A stretch of 64,000 bases of DNA from NCBI RefSeq assembly GCF_014196205.1, contig NZ_JACIDE010000001.1, positions 1 through 64,000 on the forward strand. The letters run 5' to 3'. Position numbers and translations under genes: made by a program. Numbering within the stretch: the stretch's first letter is position 1; each line of letters begins with the position of its first letter. This document shows positions 8,880 through 17,047 of the stretch, piece by piece. Source of the stretch: Anoxybacteroides voinovskiense. GTDB lineage: Bacteria > Bacillota > Bacilli > Bacillales > Anoxybacillaceae. Under the pieces are notes generated by a model. The model ran no database searches. It was given only the letters and a program-made list of their open reading frames with translations, and was not told the origin of the DNA.

Positions 8880-9035
8880 GTGAACAAATGTAAAGAAAAT
8901 GTGATACTCATCGCCTCCGCGCCATATGGATATGGGAAAAAAGTTGTGACAAATCGACTTAATCAAATGAAGCGTGAGCATGCTGAATTGCAAAATAAAC
9001 TTTCCAAAATAAAAAGCTCATCGCGCAACAAATGA
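8880..9035 (+). CDS. Possible 51-residue protein
   Basis: Short frame beginning GTG, five bases after csaA, with GAGG just upstream. It encodes a basic peptide with a helical C-terminal half (LNQMKREHAELQNKLSKIK). Not recognised. It could be a real small gene co-transcribed with csaA or a chance frame; there is no independent support. Confidence 0.35.
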   Translation: MNKCKENVILIASAPYGYGKKVVTNRLNQMKREHAELQNKLSKIKSSSRNK

Positions 9036-9231
9036 CCCTCACATTTAACATAAAAATTGTTGAATTGCAAAAAAAGTGTTCATCACCACAACGTGTCCTT
9101 GACAAGCGGGGGATTTTCTTGTGCCTCCGTGTACGAAAAATATGATTTACTGATTTTTTCCTGATAGAAGACGTGTTCTGAAATAGTCAAGTACAACTTT
9201 CGGTGAAGAGCCAAAAAAGGGATGTGAAGTG

Positions 9232-10494
9232 ATGTTAAAGGAAGTTCGTTACAAAAATTGGAAGAGTTTTGCCGACTCAACGTTATATATTGACCCTTTG
9301 ACCATTTTAATTGGTACGAACGCAAGTGGAAAATCAAACGCATTAGACGGTCTTGCTTTTTTAAACCGTGTTGTACAAGGAAAAGATTTACAAACAATTT
9401 TATCGGGAGATCCTGCTTTACTTTTAGAAGCAAACATTCAAGCAATCCGCGGCGGTGTGGAATGGGCATCTAGACGTCCTTTTACCTCTTTTACATTAGA
9501 AGCTGTCATTGAGTATAACGAGGAAATTGATTATCACTACAGTATTGAAGTGAGCACAAAATCAGAATCAGATGTGGAAATTGTGTCTGAGTCATTAATT
9601 AAGATAAACCGTAAAACAAATAAACCGAACAAAACAAAGATATTTACTGCTACAGCGGAAGAAGACAGTCCGACGATCGCTGCCTCAGTCTATAATGGAG
9701 GACGTCCAAAAAAGAAACTGTTCAAGCGCTCTGTATCGGTTATTAGCCAATTAAAAAATCAAGAAACGCGCGAGGAAGTTGATGAAGCAGTTCAATTTGT
9801 CACTCATACGTTAGAACATATTTTCATTCTTGATCCTGCTCCGGCATTAATGCGTGACTATAAGCCGTTTTCAAGCCGGCTGGCAAGCAACGCTTCTAAT
9901 GTAGCCGGAGTGTTGGCCGCACTGCCAGAAGAAGAAAAAAGTCATATTGAGTCGTTACTTTCAAAATATGTTTCCCGCCTTCCTGAAGGAGATTTACAGC
10001 GAGTATGGGCGGAGCCCGTCGGCCGTTTTCAGAAAGATGCAATGCTGTATTGTGAAGAACAGTGGCCAGGAAGCAGCGAAAAACTAATTGTTGATGCGCG
10101 TGGTATGTCAGATGGTACTCTTCGCTTTATCGGGATTTTAACGGCTTTGTTAACCCGACCAAAAGGGAGTTTAATTGTAATTGAAGAAATTGACAACGGT
10201 CTTCATCCATCACGTGCAGGAATTTTGTTAGAGATGTTAAATGAGATTGGCACGGAGCGGCAAATTGATATTTTAATGACGACACATAATCCGGCATTGC
10301 TTGATGAACTGGGAGTAGAAATGATTCCGTTTATTATCGTCGCCCATCGCTCAACAGACCATGGAGCAAGCAAACTGACGTTATTAGAAAATATTCAAGC
10401 GCTGCCGAAACTGCTTGCTGGCGGTTCGATTGGAAAGCTAGTAGCAGGAGGGGAAATTGAAGAAACGCTTACACAGCAAGGAAGTGGGAAGTGA
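9232..10494 (+). CDS. AAA_21/OLD-like SMC-type ATPase without nuclease domain
   Basis: 420-residue ABC/SMC-type ATPase. Walker A GTNASGKS (residues 28-35) follows the N-terminal strand typical of RecF/OLD-like AAA_15/AAA_21 proteins. A signature-like MSDGTLRF lies near 292, Walker B SLIVIEEIDNGLHP near 313-326, and a switch His in TTHNPALLDE near 351. There is no TOPRIM domain, unlike OLD nucleases. The downstream gene overlaps by the TGATG junction and encodes a PIN-like nuclease, so the two form a coupled ATPase-nuclease pair reminiscent of phage-defence or toxin modules. ATG chosen over the adjacent GTG; ribosome site AAGGGATGTGA. Confidence 0.85.
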   Translation: MLKEVRYKNWKSFADSTLYIDPLTILIGTNASGKSNALDGLAFLNRVVQGKDLQTILSGDPALLLEANIQAIRGGVEWASRRPFTSFTLEAVIEYNEEIDYHYSIEVSTKSESDVEIVSESLIKINRKTNKPNKTKIFTATAEEDSPTIAASVYNGGRPKKKLFKRSVSVISQLKNQETREEVDEAVQFVTHTLEHIFILDPAPALMRDYKPFSSRLASNASNVAGVLAALPEEEKSHIESLLSKYVSRLPEGDLQRVWAEPVGRFQKDAMLYCEEQWPGSSEKLIVDARGMSDGTLRFIGILTALLTRPKGSLIVIEEIDNGLHPSRAGILLEMLNEIGTERQIDILMTTHNPALLDELGVEMIPFIIVAHRSTDHGASKLTLLENIQALPKLLAGGSIGKLVAGGEIEETLTQQGSGK

Positions 10495-11006
10495 TGAAGC
10501 GAAAAATTCTCGTCATTGATACATCGATTTTATGTTGCTGGCTGCAAGTCCCTGGCAAAGAAACGTGCGGCACGAAAGAAAACGTATGGGACTATAAACG
10601 TGTAAACGATTTGCTGGCGGAAGAAGAACGTCAAGGGGCAATATTTGTTCTTCCGCTCGCAACAATCATTGAAACAGGTAACCATATCGCCCAATCTGCA
10701 AAAGACCGCTATGAATGCGCACAAAAGCTCGTCCGTATTATTCAAAAAGCGCTAGATAAAGAGTCTCCTTGGGCGCAATTTTCCGAGCAGGCTGAACTGT
10801 GGACAGCCGATGAACTGCATAAGCTCCTCAAAGAATGGCCAGATCAAGCGAACCAGCGATTATCAATTGGTGACGCTACCATCAAATCAGTCGCCGAATA
10901 CTACGCTAAAGTCAACGGCTGGGAAGTTGAAATTGTGACTGGTGATGAAGGGTTAAAAGCATACGAACCTTTAAAACCAACAAGGGTACCGAGAAGAAGA
11001 AAGTAA
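10494..11006 (+). CDS. PIN-like domain protein, partner of the upstream ATPase
   Basis: 170 residues with the acidic pattern of PIN ribonucleases: Asp9 in VIDTSIL, Glu60 in ATIIETGNH, Asp127 in SIGDATIKSVAEYY and Asp151 in IVTGDEGLK. PIN enzymes cut RNA using these residues and a metal ion. The ATG overlaps the ATPase stop codon, with AAGGAAGTGGGA as ribosome site. No VapB-like antitoxin gene is next to it, so the ATPase is the likely controller (inference). Ends with a basic tail PRRRK. Confidence 0.75.
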   Translation: MKRKILVIDTSILCCWLQVPGKETCGTKENVWDYKRVNDLLAEEERQGAIFVLPLATIIETGNHIAQSAKDRYECAQKLVRIIQKALDKESPWAQFSEQAELWTADELHKLLKEWPDQANQRLSIGDATIKSVAEYYAKVNGWEVEIVTGDEGLKAYEPLKPTRVPRRRK

Positions 11007-11055
11007 CTTTTTTACCCTTTCTGTTCTCTAAGCTCAGCAAGAGGAGGAGAGTGGT

Positions 11056-12222
11056 TTGTGCTCAGAAAAAAGGATAAACGTGCAGAAACTTTGGGAAGTA
11101 TGGAAAACAGCGGCTCGGTTAGGATTGGTTTCGTTTGGGGGACCTGTCGCTCACTTAGGGTATTTTCGTGAAGAGTATGTGAAAAGGAAACGGTGGATTG
11201 ATGAGAAAACGTATGCTGATTTAGCTGCGTTATGTCAACTGCTTCCTGGACCAGCAAGTAGCCAAGTAGGGATTGGCATTGGGTTTATGCAAGCAGGGGG
11301 GCTCGGGGCGATTGCTGCATGGATAGGATTTACGCTTCCATCGGCACTTATTCTTTTATTGTTTGCTTATTTTTCAAAAGGGGTTTCTATCGATTGGCTG
11401 CATGGATTGCTCGTCGTAGCGGTAGCGGTGGTTGCTCATGCCGTATGGGGAATGGCAAAGGCGTTTGCTTTCGATCGTTCGCGTGCGACGATTGCCGTTG
11501 CTGCGGCTATTTTGTCTTTTTTGCTTCCCAATGCCAGTGGACAAGTTGCCATTATCGCTGTTGCTAGTATTTTAGGAAGTATTTTGTATCGAAAGCATTC
11601 GGATACGGCGGTTCCGTCGATTTCTATTTCTTCACGGAAAAATGTCGTCTTTTTGCTTATGTTTTTTGTGTTGCTAGGACTGTTTCCAATTGTCGCTCGG
11701 TTGACAAATTCTCCGCTTATCGCGCTTTTTGACAGCTTTTATCGCACAGGGGCGCTTGTTTTTGGTGGAGGGCATGTAGTGCTTCCTTTATTACAAGCGG
11801 AAGTAGTGACGAAAGGATGGGTAACAAACGAACAATTTTTAGCGGGATATGGAATGGCACAGGCAGTACCTGGACCGTTGTTTACGTTTGCTACATATTT
11901 AGGGATGGCAAGTTTCGGATGGAAGGGGGCAATTGTCGCAACGATTGCGATTTTTCTTCCGTCTTTTCTCTTAGTCATCGGGACGCTTCCGTTTTGGGAA
12001 TGGATTCGTCAGCATGCGCGGTTTCAAGCAGCTTTCCATGGCATTCATGCAGCCGTGGTAGGCATTTTGCTTGCGGCGCTATATCACCCGGTATGGACAA
12101 AAGCCATTCAAACCCCAGCGGATTTTTGCCTTGCATTAGCGGCGTTTTGTTTATTGGCGATTTGGAAATGTCCGCCTTTGATTGTTGTCATCGTTTCCGC
12201 TATGATTGGAGCGTTTATCTAG
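11056..12222 (+). CDS. chrA: Chromate transporter
   Basis: 388-residue two-domain CHR-family permease, the long form. The duplicated CHR motifs are visible: RLGLVSFGGPVAHLGYFREE with CQLLPGPASSQVGIGIG in the first half, and YRTGALVFGGGHVVLPLLQ with GYGMAQAVPGPLFTFATYLG in the second. ChrA exports chromate; family members are also found in strains without known chromate exposure. TTG start at 11056 with an AGAGGAGGA ribosome site. Followed by dinB after 13 bases, probably co-transcribed. Confidence 0.93.
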   Translation: MCSEKRINVQKLWEVWKTAARLGLVSFGGPVAHLGYFREEYVKRKRWIDEKTYADLAALCQLLPGPASSQVGIGIGFMQAGGLGAIAAWIGFTLPSALILLLFAYFSKGVSIDWLHGLLVVAVAVVAHAVWGMAKAFAFDRSRATIAVAAAILSFLLPNASGQVAIIAVASILGSILYRKHSDTAVPSISISSRKNVVFLLMFFVLLGLFPIVARLTNSPLIALFDSFYRTGALVFGGGHVVLPLLQAEVVTKGWVTNEQFLAGYGMAQAVPGPLFTFATYLGMASFGWKGAIVATIAIFLPSFLLVIGTLPFWEWIRQHARFQAAFHGIHAAVVGILLAALYHPVWTKAIQTPADFCLALAAFCLLAIWKCPPLIVVIVSAMIGAFI

Positions 12223-12235
12223 AAGGGGAATAGAA

Positions 12236-13417
12236 ATGGGACGCATTATTTTTCACATCGACTGTAATTCGTTTTTTGCTAGCTGCGAAATGGCACGCGA
12301 TCCGTCGCTGAAAGAGAAACCTGTCGTCGTTGCAGGCGATCCGAAAGAGCGAAGGGGGATTGTGCTAGCAGCAAATTATCTCGCAAAGCAGCTTGGCATT
12401 TATACGACGATGCCGCTATGGGAAGCGAAGAAAAAGTGCCCGTCTCTTATTGTGCGGAAACCGAATTTTTCGCTTTACCGCACAATAAGCCAGCAAGTGT
12501 TCGCGCTATTACATCGCGTTTCCCCGCTGCTTGAGCGCGCTTCTATCGATGAAGGCTATTTAGATGTTACAGAAATGGCGCCATCTGTACATCCACTTAT
12601 ATTGGCTGAAAACATTCAACGTGATTTACTTGAAACGGTTCAAATTCCTGTCAGTATCGGTATTGCACCGAACAAATTTTTAGCGAAAATGGCAAGTGAA
12701 ATGAAAAAGCCGCTCGGCATCACGGTTTTACGCAAACGTGATGTTCCGAACGTACTGTGGCCGTTAGCAGTGGAAAACATGCATGGAGTAGGAGAGAAAA
12801 CCGCCAAAAAGCTGAATGCGATGGGGATTGTAACGATCGGTGATTTAGCAAAAGCGGAGGAAACAGCTCTGCAGCAAACGCTCGGAATTTATGGCGCTCG
12901 TCTAAAAGAATGGGCAAACGGTATAGATCATCGCCCTGTCGACCCAGAAGAAGGGGAGAAGCGGAAATCGATCGGCAATTCGACGACCCTTCCATACGAT
13001 GTAACAGAGAAACAGGTTCTTTTAGATGTCCTCCGCGAGTTAGCCGAGTCTGTCAGCCGACGAATGAAACAGAAGCGGGTGGTGTCGACGACCGTTCAGT
13101 TGACGATTCGCTACCACAACTTCCAAACGATCACCCGCAGCAAAACGTGGGACAATCCGTTTCAAGAAACGGAGGATGTTTTTCGCTACGCAGCATACTT
13201 GTTAAAAAAACATTGGAACGGCGAGCCTATCCGCCTGCTTGGCATTACCGCACTAGACGTGTTTGATCGCAAAGAAGCCGTCAAACAGCTTGATTTGTTC
13301 CATTATGAAGAAGAAGCGAAGACGGAAGCACTATGGAAAACGATCGAGCAACTCCAAAAAAAATTCGGCACTTCTGTGATTCAACGAGGCGCCGAATGGG
13401 GAAAAAACGAGCGTTAA
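12236..13417 (+). CDS. dinB: Y-family DNA polymerase (Pol IV type)
   Basis: 393-residue translesion polymerase. Catalytic motif FHIDCNSFFASCEM carries Asp9, and the second acidic pair lies in RASIDEGYLDVT near 108. Little-finger region follows, ending QLDLFHYEEEA, which may act as a clamp-binding motif. Similar to B. subtilis YqjH (PolY1). ATG at 12236 with AAGGGGAA; the frame extends ten codons upstream into chrA. No LexA box of its own was seen because it sits 13 bases behind chrA. Confidence 0.92.
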   Translation: MGRIIFHIDCNSFFASCEMARDPSLKEKPVVVAGDPKERRGIVLAANYLAKQLGIYTTMPLWEAKKKCPSLIVRKPNFSLYRTISQQVFALLHRVSPLLERASIDEGYLDVTEMAPSVHPLILAENIQRDLLETVQIPVSIGIAPNKFLAKMASEMKKPLGITVLRKRDVPNVLWPLAVENMHGVGEKTAKKLNAMGIVTIGDLAKAEETALQQTLGIYGARLKEWANGIDHRPVDPEEGEKRKSIGNSTTLPYDVTEKQVLLDVLRELAESVSRRMKQKRVVSTTVQLTIRYHNFQTITRSKTWDNPFQETEDVFRYAAYLLKKHWNGEPIRLLGITALDVFDRKEAVKQLDLFHYEEEAKTEALWKTIEQLQKKFGTSVIQRGAEWGKNER

Positions 13418-13492
13418 AAAATATTTAATGAACATGCACCCATCCGTTAATGGCTCATACGATAGAATGAGAAAAATAGGGGGGCTTTCATC

Positions 13493-13915
13493 ATGAATGC
13501 TTATGTGTACAATGACGCAAGGTTTAGGAAAGACCTTGAAAAAGCTATTAACGGAGAGTATAGCGCGATCCATTGTTATGCAAAATTGGCTAATTTGGCG
13601 GAAAAAGAAACGATCCGAAAACAAATTCTTGAAATTCGACAGGATGAAATCAAACATTTTCAACAATTCGAGTCGATTTACGTTAGTCTGACTGGAAAAC
13701 GTCCTCAACCGACGCTGACCGAAAAATGCCCAGATGACTATAAACGCGGGCTGGAATTTGCGTTGCAAGACGAACAACAAACCGTCGATTTTTATTTAGA
13801 AATTGCGGATTATACAACGAACCCGTATATAAAAGAAGTATTTCGTCGCGCGGCGGCTGACGAACAAAACCACGCCGTTTGGTTTTTATACTATTTTTCC
13901 AAAACGAAATCATGA
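13493..13915 (+). CDS. Ferritin-like / rubrerythrin-type di-iron protein
   Basis: 140-residue four-helix protein. Carboxylate and histidine ligands repeat as in ferritin-like domains: NGEYSAIHCY, RQDEIKHFQQFE, LQDEQQTVDFY and AADEQNHAVWF. It has no rubredoxin domain. Likely a cytosolic iron-binding or peroxide-related protein; exact role unknown. Ribosome site AGGGGGG. It is the last plus-strand gene before the dif site. Confidence 0.8.
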   Translation: MNAYVYNDARFRKDLEKAINGEYSAIHCYAKLANLAEKETIRKQILEIRQDEIKHFQQFESIYVSLTGKRPQPTLTEKCPDDYKRGLEFALQDEQQTVDFYLEIADYTTNPYIKEVFRRAAADEQNHAVWFLYYFSKTKS

Positions 13916-13916
13916 G

Positions 13917-13947
13917 AGGGCAGAACAAAACCTGCCGTTCTTTTTTA
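13917..13947 (+). terminator. Probable terminator of the ferritin-like gene
   Basis: GGCAG / CTGCC (13919-13936), alternatively AGAAC / GTTCT, followed by a run of six T at 13941. The stem is short. Confidence 0.45.
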
Positions 13948-13959
13948 TGGTTATTTTTT

Positions 13960-13987
13960 AGTTTACATAACACTTATTATAGGAAGT
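13960..13987 (-). other. dif: dif chromosome dimer resolution site
   Basis: 28-bp Xer recombination site. Plus-strand order: AGTTTACATAA (13960-13970), identical to the XerD-arm complement of B. subtilis dif; a 6-bp centre CACTTA (13971-13976); and TTATAGGAAGT (13977-13987), one mismatch to the XerC arm. XerC/D (CodV/RipX) recombine here to resolve chromosome dimers. It sits in the non-coding gap where gene direction switches, 6 kb from rtp. Only the centre differs strongly from B. subtilis, and the centre varies between species. Confidence 0.88.
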
Positions 13988-14009
13988 TATACTGATTTTA
14001 TCTCAAATA

Positions 14010-14040
<31 letters not shown>

Positions 14041-14050
14041 GAAAAAATAA

Positions 14051-14090
14051 AACGTGCAGCGGCTTTCGTTTCATAAAGTCGCTGCACGTT
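14051..14090 (-). terminator. Strong terminator of the 62-residue gene
   Basis: Arms AACGTGCAGC-G...CTTT (14051-14066) and AAAG-t-CGCTGCACGTT (14075-14090), with one mismatch; on the minus strand followed by TTTTATTTTTTC. Confidence 0.85.
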
Positions 14091-14140
14091 AGTGTGATTG
14101 GAACCATTGACAATGCATGTTTTCATCCTTCCATGTAAAA

Positions 14141-14329
14141 TTACGCAATATCGATGTTTTGATAGCGTACGCCTTTGTATTGAACACGGACAGGAGCGCC
14201 TAATTCTTTTTCATATGCTTTCATTGCTTTTTTTGCTTTTAAAAACGCATCCATCATTCCATCGGCAAGAATCGCTTCTTCCCGCACCATTTTCTGATCT
14301 GTATAAAACGAAAAGACATACTGTTTCAA
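14141..14329 (-). CDS. Small conserved-looking protein of unknown function
   Basis: 62 residues, beginning MKQYVFSFYT, with an amphipathic helix DAFLKAKKAMKAYEKELG and a basic strand VRVQYKGVRYQNIDIA. I do not recognise the family. The start is taken as TTG at 14327-14329, seven bases after AGGAGGT; a GTG three codons earlier lies within that ribosome site. It has its own promoter with repeated elements upstream and its own strong terminator, so it is a genuine monocistronic gene. Confidence 0.7.
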   Translation of the reverse strand: MKQYVFSFYTDQKMVREEAILADGMMDAFLKAKKAMKAYEKELGAPVRVQYKGVRYQNIDIA

Positions 14330-14352
14330 CGTCCTCACCTCCTATTTTTTAT

Positions 14353-14447
14353 ATTATAAATAAAACCTGTACCTATTCAAACATAAAACCTGTTACATTT
14401 ATATTATAGAGAAAGTCCGCATTCGTTTAAACATAAAACCTGTTACA
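14353..14447 (-). promoter_or_regulatory. Promoter with three repeated operator-like elements
   Basis: On the minus strand a promoter TTGAAT (14375-14380), 16-bp spacer, TATAAT (14353-14358) drives the 62-residue gene. ACAGGTTTTAT occurs at 14360-14370 (inside the spacer), 14383-14393 and 14433-14443. The last two belong to a 19-bp exact direct repeat (14379-14397, 14429-14447) spaced 50 bp apart. This suggests an unknown regulator. Confidence 0.6.
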
Positions 14448-14470
14448 ATTGTGTTAACTTTTTATTAAAA

Positions 14471-14495
14471 AAACGTGCAGAGAAGCTGCACGTTT
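14471..14495 (-). terminator. Terminator of the LysM/M23 gene
   Basis: AAACGTGCAG and CTGCACGTTT, perfect 10-bp stem, followed on the minus strand by seven T. It overlaps the stop codon and shares the ACGTGCAG core with the terminator at 14051. Confidence 0.9.
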
Positions 14496-15687
14496 ATTGT
14501 GGATTATTCATCTTCCATTCCCAATATTTTAAATAGCTATATGGGTTAATCGCGTTCCAGTTCGAGTCATACATCCCGAAATGCAAGTGAGCAACAAATT
14601 TTCCTGTCGTTCCGACTGGGCCGTATCCAGAATCACCAACATAGCCGATTAATTGGCCTTTTTTCACGACTCCACCTTCGGTAATACCAGTTGCGTAAGC
14701 TTGCATATGGGCGTAATAAATGTAAACCCCTTCATTTGTTTTCACGGTCAAACGCCAGCCGCCTAAATCGCTCCATCCTTTGCGGATGACCGTTCCATCG
14801 GTAGCAGAGTAAATTGGTGTACCTTTTGGCGCAATAATATCCGTTCCTTCATGCACGCGCTCTCCGCCATATTGCCGGCTATCTCCGTACGTATCGCCAA
14901 ACGGAGTATACGTTCCTGCTTTTAGCGGGAAAACCGCATCTTGCAAACGGTCTGGAACTGCTGGTGCTGAAATCTCTCCATCTGTAATTTTTAATACTTG
15001 TCCAACATAAATCGTATCCGAAGTTAAGTTGTTTATCGTCTTTAACTGTTGCACGGTTATTCCGTATTTAGCCGCGATACTGTATAAGCTATCCCCTGCT
15101 TGTACCGTATACGTCACCGCTTTTGTTTCCGTTGGCGTAGTTGTTGGTGTTTCTGTTGGTTTGGCAACACGCAACACTTGACCAACGTAAATCGTATCTG
15201 TACTTAATTGATTCCATACTTTTAAATCAACAAGCGAAATGCCATAATCTCGAGCAATCATCGACAGCGTTTCGCCAGCACGAACGGTATGGGTCGTGTA
15301 TGTTCCTTTTTCTGCTGGAATCATTAACGTTTGTCCAGGATAAATAAAATCATTTGCTAATTGATTACGAATTTTAATATCGGCGATTAATACGTTATAT
15401 GTTTTGGCAATGAGGGATAAGCTATCCCCTGCTTTTACAATATATGTCGTATCATGCGTGTGTGGCGGCAATAGCGTTAACGTTTGTCCAACATAAATTT
15501 GATCACTTGTTAACCCGTTCCATGCTTTTACATCCGCCACAGATAAATGGTTCGCCGTCGCGATTTTCCATAGGCTATCCCCTGCTTGCACTTTGTATGT
15601 TAATTCGTGTGCATCAGCTTGTCCTACCCCTACACCACTAGCGAATAATGCGAACGTCAGCCCTGCTGCCCATGCTTTTTTATTCAT
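14494..15687 (-). CDS. Secreted LysM-repeat M23 peptidoglycan endopeptidase
   Basis: 397 residues. Signal peptide of about 28 residues ends near QADAHE. Four LysM modules follow (each with YxVxAGDSLxxIA and GQxLxI), binding the glycan. The C-terminal peptidase M23 domain carries the zinc ligands in RVHEGTDIIAPKGTP and FVAHLHFGMYDS. It cuts peptide cross-links in the wall during growth, division or sporulation. ATG at 15685-15687 with GAGAGGTG; the frame continues 37 codons upstream without a ribosome site. Confidence 0.93.
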   Translation of the reverse strand: MNKKAWAAGLTFALFASGVGVGQADAHELTYKVQAGDSLWKIATANHLSVADVKAWNGLTSDQIYVGQTLTLLPPHTHDTTYIVKAGDSLSLIAKTYNVLIADIKIRNQLANDFIYPGQTLMIPAEKGTYTTHTVRAGETLSMIARDYGISLVDLKVWNQLSTDTIYVGQVLRVAKPTETPTTTPTETKAVTYTVQAGDSLYSIAAKYGITVQQLKTINNLTSDTIYVGQVLKITDGEISAPAVPDRLQDAVFPLKAGTYTPFGDTYGDSRQYGGERVHEGTDIIAPKGTPIYSATDGTVIRKGWSDLGGWRLTVKTNEGVYIYYAHMQAYATGITEGGVVKKGQLIGYVGDSGYGPVGTTGKFVAHLHFGMYDSNWNAINPYSYLKYWEWKMNNPQ

Positions 15688-15780
15688 GTTGCACCTCTCT
15701 TTGCTAGTTTGGTATATTCCTATTTTACTTGCAAAATAGCAAAGGAGGCAGACTGTAATTGTTGGAAATATTCGAACAAC

Positions 15781-15813
15781 AAAAAAAGCTGACGCCACGC
15801 ATCAACTTTTTTT
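15781..15813 (-). terminator. Terminator of the nrnB-like gene
   Basis: Poly-A arm AAAAAAGCTGACGC pairs with GCATCAACTTTTTT (two mismatches) around a CAC loop. On the minus strand it ends in a T run. Confidence 0.7.
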
Positions 15814-17034
15814 GCTTTTATATTTCCGAATTGCTTCTTCGTAGCGTTGGGCAATCGTTTCTTTTGGCCATGACAATTGTTGTTGCAAATGCTCTAATAC
15901 AAGTACATCGTCTGCCAATCCTGCCGCAAATTGTCGTTTTATCCATCGTTCCGCCTCATCGCTACTTTTAAATGAAACAGCCGGACCACTACTAAACACC
16001 TTCCATGTGCGTTCTTTTTCATTAGTGAGTAAAAACCATTGATCTCCGTTATTTTTGAATAAGATTCCTTGGTCGTTTGTTTTTGTATTATAACGATTTT
16101 GTTCCGCATCGCGATAAACAGGCGGAAGTTGGAAGGCAGCGACGACAAAGCGTGAAAACATCTGCTCATCCATTAAACAACCGGAAGCTTTCGGATGACC
16201 TCCGCCTCCAAATTTTTTTGCAAATGCCGACACGTCTACTTCGTCGTGAATCGTTCGAAACCCAATATGTTTCGTCCCAACATTTACAAGGGCGATTAAA
16301 TCTAAGTGCGGGAACCGTTTCGCTAACGCATTTCCTAATTCAGATATGTGCTGCTCGGCAAATACAATTCCTACACAATGCCCATCCATCCACGTTTGCA
16401 CAAGTTGTTTTTGTTTGAGGCGAATGTAGCGCTCTAATTTCTTTTCTTCTGCTTGAAAGATATATTGTTCCATATCGGTAAAAGAGAATGGGAGCTTTGC
16501 TTGCAACCGCCCTAACATTTGTTCGATAAACTCATCCATTCCTAAAATTCCTAATAAATCGTTTAATCGTTTTGCTTCAATCGTTTTGTTTTCATCCCAA
16601 TCCCATGTGTCGTATTGACGAACGAGTTCCACAAACGCATCTAACGTTTCCGTTCGCTCTAAACATTGTTTTTGCACAAGGTACTCATAAAACAACGACG
16701 TGGCACACGTTTTTTTCCCGTGTTCATCTACTGGTTGTACATTGCCCCAAGGATGGCGGTTAAAATGAAGAGCGGTTACATGATGGTCAATCATCTGCAC
16801 ATGTTTTCCTGCTTGAAATCGTTCGGCTAGTTTCTTTTCGATTTCCTCGTTTACCGCCAAATCGGTAATATACAGCTGCTCGTCGTGTCGGCTATTATCG
16901 ATAAATTGCCGTACACGCTCGTTTAATGTACGATAGGAGCAGTAAACAATATCTACATTGTCGCCAAAAGCAAGCTTCGCGAGCAAACCGCAACTAATAC
17001 CATCTAAGTCGCTATCGGTAAATAACTTTATCAT
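15802..17034 (-). CDS. nrnB: DHH-family phosphoesterase, NrnB-like oligoribonuclease
   Basis: 410 residues. N-terminal DHH motifs: FTDSDLDGIS (first Asp pair), YITDLAV and QMIDHHVTALHF (the DHH). The DHHA1-type substrate motif FGGGGHPKASG comes near residue 280. B. subtilis NrnB (YngD) degrades short RNA oligonucleotides and pAp-like nucleotides with Mn. Length and motif order agree. Located 13 bases downstream of the yojO-like gene, probably in the same transcript. Confidence 0.8.
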   Translation of the reverse strand: MIKLFTDSDLDGISCGLLAKLAFGDNVDIVYCSYRTLNERVRQFIDNSRHDEQLYITDLAVNEEIEKKLAERFQAGKHVQMIDHHVTALHFNRHPWGNVQPVDEHGKKTCATSLFYEYLVQKQCLERTETLDAFVELVRQYDTWDWDENKTIEAKRLNDLLGILGMDEFIEQMLGRLQAKLPFSFTDMEQYIFQAEEKKLERYIRLKQKQLVQTWMDGHCVGIVFAEQHISELGNALAKRFPHLDLIALVNVGTKHIGFRTIHDEVDVSAFAKKFGGGGHPKASGCLMDEQMFSRFVVAAFQLPPVYRDAEQNRYNTKTNDQGILFKNNGDQWFLLTNEKERTWKVFSSGPAVSFKSSDEAERWIKRQFAAGLADDVLVLEHLQQQLSWPKETIAQRYEEAIRKYKSKKS

Positions 17035-17047
17035 TTTGTTCCCCCTT

